Both the position numbers and the translations under genes were made by a program. Positions 33,070-45,159 of a DNA stretch of 64,000 nucleotides are shown here, in pieces. Positions within the stretch are counted from its first letter, which is position 1. Each line of letters starts with the position of its first letter. The stretch is from Pseudocercospora fijiensis CIRAD86. Taxonomy: Eukaryota > Ascomycota > Dothideomycetes > Mycosphaerellales > Mycosphaerellaceae. Where the stretch lies: positions 2,019,527 through 2,083,526 of the forward strand of contig NW_006921541.1 in the NCBI RefSeq assembly GCF_000340215.1, given 5' to 3'. Under the pieces are notes generated by a model that did no database searches, was not told the DNA's origin, and saw only the letters and a program-made list of their open reading frames with translations.

Positions 33070-36000
33070 ATTCCTAACCGATCTGAATTCCTCCTGCTTC
33101 TCTATAGTCGGGTTACTCCAATCTAATAGTTTAATCTGCCCTAACAAAATGCGTACAGCTACGCGGCTGTCCTCCGACTGCTCTTTAATCGTAACTCTCG
33201 AACATCGACTCCTTACGGCTCTAAATTAGGATTCCCTCCCCGAGTGCATTCCTCCGAAAATGCGCGGTAGCTTTGTAGCGCTTCGTAGAATTCGGCTCTA
33301 GCTATAGCCTCAATATTCGTCGGCGAGACGACGCCGCAGCGTGTACTTTTATCCGCGTGACACCTAATATAACATTTCGAGCGGACTGCTCTACAAGGGC
33401 ATTCTTTAGCGCTAGACCGCTTTCGCGCTAAACCTGCCGCAGGCGACGGCAGTGCCTAGATCGAGACCTTCGGTATACTCTAGCGGGCTTGAAGCTGCAT
33501 TTAATCGGCAGTCTAGAACGATCTGCGCGTCTACGGCCTATCCCTCGAGTCCTACGATACTAACGATTTCTTAATAGTAACGGGGAAGGAACAACTATTG
33601 CATTAGCAAGAGTGCAAGTTCTAGAAGCGGGCGAATTTCTTTTCTAGGTTAGTTATCTCCCTATAATCCGTTATATAAAGATCCGCGTAGAATACTAACG
33701 TAAAAAGCCTTTCGTACTCTAAACTTATCGCTCGCAGATTAGAAATCTTATCGAGGACCTCTATTACCTAGCTAGTACACTCGAGAATCTGTTCGAGTTC
33801 TCCTACCGGCGCTCTAGTTCCCTCTTAAATAAGCGAATCCTCTAGTGTAAGAAGGCTATATACGCTTAATTAACTACTAGGTAGGTACAACGTGTAGCTA
33901 GGATCTATAATTATATAACTAGTATATACCGCTAACGGTATGTCCTAATTACCTAAATCTACGTGCTTATAGCAAATAATAGCGTTATCTTTAGTAAGGT
34001 CGACGGCGAAACGGACTAGAATACGACTAAACTCGACCCGTATCTATCTACTACTAAAGACGGGAAGCTCGCACTTAACTAGTACCCGGCTTGTAAGAAA
34101 TAAACAGCTCGATAGTAGTCTCTTATAGTACTTGTCTATCTCGATCTACGTAGGGTTCGGGTTCTAGCAAATAGTACTAGCATACTATCGTACTATAGAA
34201 ATAATGTTAACTTCTACGTCCGCTAGCCGGTTTGTAGCTCCGATATAAGGTAGTCCTCGCGTATATAATAGTCTACCGTTTTCTTTAGCCTAGGTCCCTA
34301 CGCTGCTTAGTAGAAGTAGTAGTAGGGCCCTCGGAGATAGAGAATGCCGTTGCTTAGGGCGCTCGCTCTCGTTACGCAAGATGTCTAGGCTCTCGATACG
34401 AGGCAGCTAACGGATTACCTTTATAAAGCGTTTAAGATTTTCGGCCGTATAAGTCCCCGCGTTATACTCGCGTACTAAGATAGGCTCTCGGTCGATATTA
34501 CTCCTATCTCGTTATTCCGACAAATGCTCCGAAGGCATCTCCTCGACCTAGATACTATACTCTAAAGCTCGCTTCTTTATCGTAAGTCCTAGTGTCGTAG
34601 TAATGCTCGTACTTAACGTCCTAATCTTTTCTTTAACGATAGATAGTACTCGTAATAGGTACAATTGAATCGTCGGCTTAGACTTCTTTTATATATCGAA
34701 TCTAATATGCTCTCTTCTTTGTAGCTTCTCGCAAGCGCGGCTATCCTAAAAGAACGTAGTATCGGGTTCGTACCCCTATATAGGAGAAGGCGAAATTTAG
34801 ACGAAATCGCTCGGGCTTTAAGACTCTATAGACACGAATAGATTGCCGACTCCTAGCGCTATAGTGTCGATATTAACACTAAGATCGCCGGTCTTAACTC
34901 GATTAGTATTCTCGTAAAGTCGATTTTCTAGTCTTGTAGTATAGACGGGATACTTTTCTAGTCGCAACAAGTTAATAAACGTATACGGGGGAGGCTAGTA
35001 CTGTAATAGGAGAGGCAGATAGTAGAGACGCCTAATTACCTACTATACTAACTTAGGTTTAGCGTAGCCTTCGGGATGTTCGAATTAGCGACTCGTTGCT
35101 ATTAAGGGACATAACGAACTGCTAGTATCGATACGGCCGTCTACTCGAGTAGGATTGTTCTCGCGGCCGGTAGTTTACGCATCCTCGGCGATAGTAGTAG
35201 GAGCATTAGCGCTTTGCGTCGAGTTGTAGATTTAGATATAATCGCTATTAATATACTCTCGGAGAAGGTCCTTATCGATATCGCTTAAGTCGCTCGATAT
35301 AAGGCTGTCCGGTAGCGAGAGCGAATAAGGTCTAAATAGTATCGGCGATATAGGTCCTATAATCGGATCGCTATATAACTATAGGTATTGCGACTCTACG
35401 CTATTTATACACCCTTTAGCTTTATGCTCGGAGCTACTCTCGGAATCGGCCTATAGCGTACGTTAGGTTAGAGTAGTAGGATTGTTAGTACTTTGCGTAG
35501 GATTCTGTCCTTAGCTATATCTGCTACTAGAGTGCTCTAGTCGGGTACGTTACTCGAGCGGGTCCTTATTAGCTTTAAATAGATTGTCTAGTCTAGCTGC
35601 CTCGTCTTCCGCCGGGCTAGTATTATTACTATTTAGGTCCCTAAGGAATCCGTTATCGCCTACGCTCCGACTAGTGTTACTACCGCTAGGTATATCGAAA
35701 TCTAAGTCCGGCCCTACGTCTATATAGCTTAATCGACCGTCTAGTCTAGTCGCCTCGTCTACTATAGGGCCGGCATTATAATCCGGCTCGGAAGGCTTCT
35801 AACGCTTCTCGGTTCGTCTACGATAGGCTAAATCCTTCGTCCCTAGCCGCTTTTTAGATTTTTAGATATTGCAATATAGTAGACTCTCGACTATATATTC
35901 CTTTCGTTCGTCTCGTACTTCGAGCTATTTACGTATAGATTTAATCGGAGTGCCGTTACACTTATACTAGTTCTTGTTTCGTAGCACATAGTTAGGCCCT

Positions 36001-36850
36001 ATCTCGAGCTCTACGCTACTATCTAACTCTTAAGCTACGTCGGAGTCGAATTAGAAGTCTAGAGTATGCCTAAAGATCGTCTTACGACGGGCGATTTTAT
36101 CGAGATTCGTACCTTCGGCTATTGTTCTATATTTCTGCAATTGTGCTTTAGTAGGCGTTGCTCTATATCGCGCGCTACGGGTACCGGTATTCTCTAGGAT
36201 AGAGGCGATTATCGAGATATTAATATAAAACATTGCGAAAGTATACGTAGTTCTCTTAGATAGCCGGACGAGTTCTTTCGTATAACTTAGAGGCATAGAA
36301 TCGAACTATTAGCTACCTACTAGACCGGACTATCCTTCGATCGCCCTTAGTACATCTTTCTACTTTTGCTTCCCTTTTACCTCCTTTACTGCTTCTTCTA
36401 CTATATCGCGGATCGATTCCGTAGTATCGGCAACCTTATAATACTCTTCTAAGGATAATAGTAGCTTAGTAGCAATATCTCTGTGTTTCTCCGACTAGCG
36501 CTAGAAGTAAGCGATATTAAGTACGAAGCTAAATAGATCCTTATAATTAAGCATATGCTTGTCTAGTTAGGGGTTCCCTGCTACTAAAGCACGGCCGAGA
36601 AGGTCGTCGTTCTTGCTTCTAAACAGATCCTGCTAGTCGATAGTGTCCGGACTAGTCGAGGAGACAGTTATAGTAAACTTGCTATCTAGTATCGAGAAGC
36701 TGCCTAGATACTTTAAAATGCTAGTCTCGTAGGCGTAAACGCCTTATAAGTAGTAGAAGCTTATCGTATAACGGCTATTTACGGACCTATGTTTCTAGCA
36801 CTTAGTTAGCGGCGTACTAGGTAGCCGTTAGAGTGTCTATTAATCGTAAT
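33070..36850 (-). pseudogene. Very long RIP-damaged gene, unrecognised
   Basis: The minus-strand frame is clear from about 36,760 to 35,100, including 81 open codons at 36,296-36,051 ('TTYTFAMFYINISIIASILE'). Degenerate coding in the same direction continues towards 33,070. The N-terminal part is helical ('TKLLLSLEEYYKVADTTESI'). The middle (35,900-35,150) is rich in Asp, Ser, Asn and Pro and probably disordered. No recognised domain. Its 5' end is about 50 bp from palindrome module D. Confidence 0.45.
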
Positions 36851-36901
36851 AGCCTGCCGTATAGGTTTAGAAGTGCAAGTTACCGTTGTAAACGCTATAG
36901 T

Positions 36902-36941
36902 CGACGTCGCGTAAAATATAACTTAATATGTCGCGACGTCG
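36902..36941. repeat. Paired palindromes, module D
   Basis: CGACGTCG occurs at 36,902-36,909 and 36,934-36,941 (offset 32). The spacer is AT-rich and partly like that of module C in the same orientation. It lies just upstream of the minus-strand pseudogene at 33,070-36,850. Confidence 0.7.
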
Positions 36942-36999
36942 CGTAGCCGAGACTTAGGCCGGGACCCTATATACTACGTCCTAAGTAGGATACAGTCCG

Positions 37000-39700
37000 G
37001 TAAGAATAGGTTACGACGCGCTATTTGCCCTAGCGACTAAAGCGTACTCTCTATAGATGAAATCTCTATAGATAAGCAGCGCGACTATATTGCCGCGATC
37101 GCTATTAAGCTAGTTAGCGGATAGATCTTTAATAGATCTAAGAACGGTACTAGGTATTCGGGTATGTATACAAGCGTACGGATGCCGTGTTTTACACTCG
37201 ATTACATTAATTAAGGGTAAAAGCTCGGTTATAACAAAGATATATCGGCAGCTAGATTCTAGATTCTAGCTCTATCGCCTACGCGCTCGAGTATAAGCAA
37301 TCGATCTTTAAAAAGAAATTATCTTTAATAGTTATATCGAATCGCGCTATAGAAGTAGAAGTACTAGGCGACACAGCCGAGAAAACCGAGACTAAGAGCC
37401 GCGCTTAGCGCGCAATACGGAGCTCGGAACATCTATACCGAAGCTATAGAATAGCCGAGTACGAACATTATATTTAGTGTCCGGGATGTCGCTAAATCCT
37501 TTATTTACCTATAGTATAAGGACCGAGCACTAACCTGCTTCTTATACCGCTACGCATTCTAATCCGGACAACCGCTATCTCTAGTACCGAAACATTAGAA
37601 CAGCCTCGAAATCGATTACAAGTTTAATAAATAGAAAGTCGTAGTAGAAAGAAGACTAGGTATGTATTTCGACGAGGGGGATCCGGTTTCTCGTAAAGAT
37701 TTGTCGTAGAGTTAGCTTATTAGACTTATATAAGTAGAAGAGGTTCGCCCCTACTTTAGACGACTTTTTAGAGACTAGAGTCGAACTCTTTATATTCGAA
37801 GACACGTAGGGAGGAGTCGAAAGTGCGTAATTGTACGGACGACTTGATTGCTCCTTACTACAAAATGCGCTAAGGGCGATATATAAGATTAGACCGCTAC
37901 CCTAGGTCTAGTTACTACGGAGCTTAATTTTTTAATTTTTAATATATATACCCCGAGCGTAGCGCCGCTAGGCTAAGGCTTTAGGTATAAAACTAGGCTA
38001 GGAATTCTCGTATAGAGCTTCTAGCGAAGTAGAAGTATGCCTTAATCGACTAGTTTTACTTATATATCGTTGCCGGCGTATATAGGTCTAGCGCTCCCTA
38101 TAACTACTTCTACCGTCCCTACGGTCGATATAGTAGTACCGCTCTATATATAAACACTATACTAGACGCTATCGAAAAGAAAGTAGTAAAGCATTCGAGC
38201 CTTGCAAACTCTAGTTCTTATTATAGAGGAGCGTACTATATAGAAACACTTAGTATAGCCGTATACGACTTTGAGGTATAGCAAAGACAATAGGCATAAT
38301 GTCCTTATTCGTATACCTATAGATCTTTCGCGATCGATATCTACTTACCGACTATTCTCCCTACGAAGTCCTATCGAGACATGCTATACCTTACTACTAC
38401 GTATAGACGTAAACGTCCGAGACATATAGCTAGACTATTTCGCATTTTATAGGCTACGTAAAAAGTATACTCGTTTTTAATACCGCCCGAGCGCTATCGG
38501 GATTTAATCTCTCCTCTTTAACTTTGCGCTTACTATTAGCAGTTAGCCTCCGTACTTAGCAAGTATATATACATTAAGATTACTTCGACGTAGACATCTT
38601 CCAATCTCGAGAGCTATTAAAGACTATGCTAAGATCTACTATTCTCGTACGGAGATACCCGCTATAAGTACCTATTAGTTAGGTGCCGTACTAACCGAAC
38701 TACCTAGCTATCGGGCAAGAAGTGATTTGCAAGAGGGGCTTATACAAGGCTTTAGGTAGAACGGTCCGCCAAATTAATGCTTATTACGCGATAGTACTGT
38801 TTTACGGAGGCCCGCTTCGAGTATACAAGTACCCGAGGGTGCACTTACGACTAGCAAGTAGACCTCGGAACACTACGCTTTAAGGTCGATAGGTACGCTC
38901 TTACTTGTCTACTAATTACTCTAGGCTGACTTGATAGCCTATAGGTCTATAGTAGGCAAATAATAGGACGGGAGATAGAAGGTTTAGTTTTATTAGGTGC
39001 GTTTATTTTACCTAGGCATTCTCTAGCGCTTTACTAACGGCAACGTAGGGCAGCGCTAGGACTACCTTAGGTTATAGGCAGAAGGAGCTCCGTTAGCGGG
39101 GCGGGTTAGCAGACGGACGAAAGGATATTAAGGGAGGGCAACGGGAGCGTATATATTGTTAGTAATATATCGGGCATCGATTAGGTATTAGCGGAAAAGG
39201 TTAGGGAGGCGGAGACTTTAATAGCAGGGGGCAGAGACATTCTATTAAAGGTAGGCGATAGGAACGAGAGCTACGGATATAAAGATACTATAGTCTTACT
39301 TATTAACCGGTCCTATATGTCCTTAAAAATCGAAACTTTTTACGCTACTAAACCGCTATTCTAATAACTAACAGTTTAACCCTATAACAAGTAGCAGTCT
39401 TTAGCTTAAGTTCGCTACTATACGTAGTCTAAGTTCTTAACATACCTGAACGCGACGCGTAGTTGTACGCTCTTCCTTTAAATTAAGTAGGTACGGTACT
39501 AATTACTGTCGACGGAAGGCAGTATATAGGGGAGCGATAGTAGGAGGGTTCGACTCCCTTAACGAGCTGCCGGTACCGGGTAACTCCTCTATAGCAGTTA
39601 GTAATAAAGGGTAGACAGGGTAGTAGCTAGCTGCTATATAATTAGCTGCTAAAATAGAACAATCTTATTACTCGAGTAGCAGCTCGACGCGTAGTTTAGC
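37000..39700. other. Degenerate sequence, unassigned
   Basis: Plus-strand segments with few stops occur near 37,060-37,240 ('DYIAAIAIKLVSGQIFN') and 37,600-37,760, but frame, limits and product are unclear. From 37,930 to 39,700 no convincing coding frame or repeat was found on either strand. Confidence 0.3.
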
Positions 39701-39829
39701 GTAGCTAGGCCGCTTAGTTATTACATTGAAGCCTATCTCTACCTTCTAGTAAGGAATAGACTATATATTGACATTTTCTATAGTGTCTGCAATATATACT
39801 ATACGCTCTTAATAAGGAAGAGATGCCGC

Positions 39830-41860
39830 GGGAAAGATTAAGGATCGAGAATATTAAAAAGGGAAAAGGGCTAAAAGAAGGGTAAAGGCAGAGTAGCAGG
39901 TATACGAGAACCGAGTACTCTACGAACGAATCCGCTAGCTCGAGCACGAGCTTGCAAGTCTATAACAAGAGTATAAGCAGCTCAAACTATAGAATCAACG
40001 ACTCCGGACGGAATATAAAGCTAGCGAAGATTATTCTCTTTAGTACGAGAAGCGATTACGAATTCTATAGCACTTAAGCTAGATTCGCGGTAATACCGAA
40101 TCTCTCGAGGCTATTATAAGAGGCTCTACACACCTCGAAGTCCTATTAAGTAAGCAAGAAACAGCGTATACGAAGCATTAACCGTCGTTACTAATTCGTA
40201 AACAGCAGGATCCGGTATAAACTAGCATTTCGATTACGAAAACTCCCTTACCGCTAGCTGCAAGCCTTGTAACGCGAGCTCGAATACTAACACATAAGTT
40301 AACATACGGTAGCAGTGTAAATGCCCTTTATAAGGCCTAGAGCGATACAAGAGCGGTACGTAGTTATAGGAAGTTATTAAAGTATAGTGTTCTAGAGCTA
40401 ATAGGTCTAACACTTAATCCGGCTATATATTATAGGGCAGTTCTAGACTCGATTCTCTATAACATACTAGCATTCTCTCGTTATTAGGGCAGATCTTAAT
40501 TCTAAGCTCGAGACTTAGGGATAAGACTATATAGCTCTACTATTATTGTAGCTAATAATTAATAAAATAGGACGTCGGTAGAGATTAGTCTCCGGCACTC
40601 GAATGTCTAGGAATAGGTTAGCTGCTACTAGTTTAGAGCAACTAACGACCTTATAACGTCGCCTACTCCGTAGAGTCTAGTAGTCTCTTTTTATAGTCTC
40701 TTTTTATACCCTTTTACCGTCTCTCTAAATCTCTACCCCCTTAAACGCCTACTTACTACAATTCTCTTGTCTAAACATCCTATTCTATCTATTTACCCGA
40801 CCTTCTTAATAGCTAATTTCTATACGACTAACGCCGATAGCAGCTTCGTTCTCTTAGTACCGTCTAGCGAGGCCATCCGTAGTACGTTACTACGCGGAGC
40901 CCTTACTTAATACTAGAAGCAGCTTACTAGGGCTTATTAGTTCCTTAATTAAAATGTCAAGTCTATAGCCGATAGCTGCGTTATCGACAACGTCGGAGAG
41001 TATAAGATCGATACGTATAACGCTTAAGGAGTTGCACTTAGAGCTAAAGCAGTTATAACTCTCGATAGGATAGCTAGAACTATCCGTATAATATATACCG
41101 CCTGCCCTTAATAGAACTATAGCGTCTATAATGTCTATCTCGTACTACTAATTAGAAACCTTACCTCTCGAGTCGGGAGGAACGTTCCTACGACTATCTT
41201 CGTCTTAGGGCAATTTATCTACTAATAGTACTCGGCAAAGATCGACGCGATACTTGCCGAGGACGCTTAAAAGAATACCGACGAACTTAGAGCCTCGTTA
41301 TCTAGCCTCTAGGAGAGCTCGAAGCTTATCTAGACCGATAGTACCGATATTAGCCCTATCGACCTTATAGCGGTGTCGGCTTTAGCAATAATTGGCCCCG
41401 AGCGGCTAAGTTTAATAGCGGCATCGATTAAGTTAGCTACTTAATTAAAGGTTAGAGGCCTACTTGCTCTACTAAATACGATAAGCGATGTTGTATAGAG
41501 CCTATCTGTCCCCTTAGAACGATCGAGGCGACACTCTTAGGTAGGAGGTATTACAAATCTGCTTTAGACCTAGTTTGCTTACCGCTAATCCGTTATAGGA
41601 GTCGGTCGTCGAGCTTTATACCCTCCGGCATTACTACTAGCTTGAGATTGCCCGGAATATATCTCGCGGCTATAGGCCGCGTAACGCTAATAACTCTAAA
41701 ATAAATTTATAACAACCCGAACAAGATTCTTAAGGTATACGTAGCGATCGAAGTATAGGCTAGGCTACCGAGAGCCGGTAGCGATAATTAAGTCGTCTAG
41801 CCGATATTTTAGTAATTAATTAAAAAGAATTAAAATAGCAAAACCTAGAGGGAGCAGAAA
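39830..41860 (+). pseudogene. Coiled-coil N-terminus plus globular region, RIP-damaged
   Basis: One plus-strand frame is followed across stops from about 39,830 to 41,860. It starts with a charged heptad-rich region ('LRTEYKASEDYSLQYEKRLR'), passes through a helical stretch near 40,310-40,450 ('RKLLKYSVLELIGLTLNPA') and, after a poorer stretch, a longer globular part. That part includes 'VALRAKAVITLDRIARTIRI' (about 41,030) and 'LIAVSALAIIGPERLSLIAA' (about 41,370). It ends in a basic tail ('GSRKDKSAIKPR'). Two genes are possible, split near 40,680. No family recognised. Confidence 0.4.
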
Positions 41861-41892
41861 AGACAAATCTGCTATTAAGCCGCGATAATAGG

Positions 41893-41968
41893 GATTTCTT
41901 TTGTATAGGGTGATTTCTTTTATATAGGATAGTTTCTTTTATATAGGGTGGTTTTTTTTTGTCTAGGG
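41893..41968. repeat. 19-bp tandem repeat, four copies
   Basis: Units of GATTTCTTTTRTATAGGGT type start at 41,893, 41,912, 41,931 and 41,950, followed by a T-rich end. It lies just after the coding block that ends near 41,860. Confidence 0.8.
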
Positions 41969-42029
41969 CTAGGGGGAAGGTAATGCTTAAGCGCGAAGGA
42001 TAGGTATATATAATAAATTAACAATATAT

Positions 42030-44900
42030 AGACATGTATATCGACATCCCTAAGGAATTAATAAACGGCTACGTAGCCTTTAGCAATAGTTAGCTCGAGG
42101 ATCTATACTATTGTAAGACTCAATGTAACGATTACTTACAAAATGTTACCTAGACGCCTATAAAATACAGCTTAGGCGATTGTTTTGCTATTCTTTACCC
42201 TTGTTATTAAAATATATGCCTCGCCTTTAATTATCGGCGAGCCGCTAGAGCACGCTTTAAGTAATATAACGATATTGCTCGGTCTGCTACTATTAGCCTA
42301 GGAGATGCTCGATAAGGTCTAAGCTAGCAAATTAATTTAGGATATTCTAAAGGTCCGACTAAGGACTATAGCTTTTATATCCGAGAGGTCTACCTAGCCC
42401 GACACCGTACTCGGAAACAAATCTGCTATTCTCGAGGAGCGTAGGAAGATTGTAATTCTTTTCTTTGTATTCCTACTTCCTCTAAAGGTTCCGTTTAAAG
42501 ATAGAAACTCGTACTAGCTATATGCCGGCTAGGCGCCTTCCTTAACTAGGATGCCCGACCTAGTTAGCTCCGAGTTACGTAGCTCTTTCTCGGTCGCCGT
42601 AATGTATCTTTTAGATTAACGCGCGTAGTATAGAGCGATTGAATTTAATTTAGCCCTAACGGCCGACGTGATTTCTAAATCTCTACGCTTCCGCGCTCTT
42701 ATAGAATGTTATCGACGCTTACTAGAGTTGTTACCTTCCTCTATACGTAGTCTGCTAAGCAACATCGAGGAGCGTACGGTATTCGATAATTCGGTACGGT
42801 AGTACGCGAACGAAAACGCAGCGTATCGGACGACGGCGTATAAGATTGCTAGACGTTGTAGGGGTAGAGTGCTTGTAATTAGTTGTCGGTAAGCTCGGAA
42901 GCTAGCCCTAATTACTAATCTATTACGTGTACTCGGTCGCAATATAATCCCGATTCAACTCAATTCTTTATACCTACGAGCCTAAATAGAGGTAGGTATC
43001 CGGGGTTGCGTTAGCCGGATAGACCCGGCCGCGGAATGCGTACCGCGATGCTAACGTTCTAGCGTCCTTTATCTACACGATCGCTAGAAAGACTTCCTCG
43101 AGACTCTTATACTTAAATACATTTATAGCCCTGTCCTATTCTATCTTTCTTACCTAGTCTTTACCTTTGCTTAAAGACTCCCTAGCCTAAAGCTAGTTCG
43201 CTCTATTTAGCTTCGTCGGGTCCTTGCGGTTACGCTATAGTATACGTTCGAGATCGGAAGTTAGAGCTAGATATTAGCCTAAGGGTATTATATAGAACAC
43301 TATAGATACGGGCTAGGTTATAAATACTAGGCATTTCTAGTACGCGTACTTGAATAGCGAAGAGGGGTATATATACGGGAGGTGCGTTAGCGATAGCAGA
43401 GTAATAAAGTAAAGACAGATAAGGGCAGAAAAGATAGGCGTCCCGGACTATAAGACTCGCTATATTAGAGGCTCCGTAGGGGATTCTGTCGCTAGAGAAT
43501 GTAGCTTTAGATCAGCTATATTTATTTAGTCTAATACGCTCTTAGAGTCGTTCCTAGTAGGCGACGAGACCTATAGCAGCTCTACTCCGACTTATATAAT
43601 CTCTAGATGCAAGAAATCAAATTCGGAAACGTAGCATATATATACCGACTCTATTGCTTAAGACGGAGCCTTACATTCAATATCGCTACTACATCCTCGA
43701 TGCTATCGACGCTACGATCTGCTTATAGAGTCTACGCTCGACTCGGGCTTAAAACTAACGCGAAAACGTTATTAGCGGGATAAAAGTGTCTAAGGAGCGT
43801 AGGAAGAATTACTTAATCTCCTCGCGACCCGATTACTTATAGCGACGAGAGACTTTACTAATCGTGCAGACTAGATACTAGAATAGGTAATATACGACTC
43901 GGATAGGGCGGCGGCCTTAGAAAATAACCGCTCGCAAGCTAGAGCGTTAAGCTCTATACCGTCGACGGATATCTAGGAGATGTACTAGAACGCGTGTCTC
44001 TAGATACCGCCCCTTCTAAATAGCAATGCAATATGCAACAAAGATCTCTAACAAGCATACTCCCGTTCTATAAGCGGTAGGAGGATGGGACTAGTCTATA
44101 ACTTTCCGCTATAAGTAGTAGGTAAGACATTCCCCTACGTATACTTGTTTAGCAGATCTACGACATTTTATATATTAAATAAGACAGCCTTCGAGCTAGC
44201 TCTATATATTTAGAACTGCACGACATCTTCTTCCCTTTATCTCTTACACTTTCGCCCTTTCTAGCCCTAGGACAATTCAGTACCTACTAGGTCTTAAAGT
44301 ACTAGTCTCCGCTAATTTACGCCTCTAACTTAGCTACTTCCCTATATACTACTAGGACGCAATGGCACTCTACTAAACTTCGTTACGCAAGCACTACGAT
44401 ACTATAATAATTCTGTTCGGTTAAGTATAGAATCTCCTAGCGACATTGTCTCGCACCGAGATTATTAAGGCCTTCCGAAACGTAGGCCTATTAGTCGTCG
44501 CGACGTAGCGCAAGACGATAATTAACGATCCGCGTAGTCGTAACTTTGTATCTAAGATCGATGTTAGTGCTCTATATAAACAGGTCCTATAGAAGGTCTA
44601 TCGTTAGTAGGCTGCTTCTATTACTAATAAGATGCCGAACTTAAATAAGTAGAACATCGGCTAGTAGTATATTGCTAAGCATTCGCGTATGAATATCTAC
44701 TAAGCTAGTAGTAGCGCCTCGGCGTCGCGAATAGGGAACAATAAGGAGACTTGTCGGCTTAGGATTTGTTACTATATAGGCGAAATGGTTTAGTCTAGGG
44801 CGGAAGCAAGTAATAGCAAACGATAGAAAAGAAATTGTATTTTAGCTAGGTAGCAGGATAAAGGCTAACATTGCGGTTCGCTACGAGCGGTTAGAGATAG
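42030..44900 (+). pseudogene. Degenerate coding region, unrecognised
   Basis: Plus-strand segments with few stops are seen near 42,035-42,400 ('YIDIPKELINGYVAFSNS') and 43,460-43,760 ('TRPIAALLRLI'). The stretch 42,960-43,450 looks non-coding. No domain is recognised and the limits are approximate, so this may be more than one gene. Confidence 0.3.
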
Positions 44901-44906
44901 ACGTAT

Positions 44907-44955
44907 CTAATATATATATAGGTAGTCTCTAGTATATATATAGGTAGTAATACTT
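44907..44955. repeat. Short TA-rich duplication
   Basis: CTARTATATATATAGGTAGT occurs twice in tandem (about 44,909 and 44,931). Noted only as a local duplication. Confidence 0.5.
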
Positions 44956-45159
44956 GCTACGTAAATGTCTCCTCCGGCCTACGCTCTATCCTTAATATTG
45001 TGCCTGCCTCTATCTTTAATACTCCTTCCCTTAATTAGTTAATCGAAGATTTTATATCGAGTTTATAGTCTTAGTAAAGATCCGATGCTGCAAGGAACGT
45101 CTTCTATTAACGACTTGCGTTTACCTTAGAGGGAATTCGTATACTCCTATAGATAAGCG

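Noticed and set aside
39714..39947. 77-codon minus-strand open frame with hydrophobic stretch
   Set aside because: Overlaps the start of the plus-strand coiled-coil frame at 39,830 and has no recognisable features of its own.
42709..42942. 77-codon minus-strand open frame
   Set aside because: No domain or continuation; short open frames of this length are expected in this composition.
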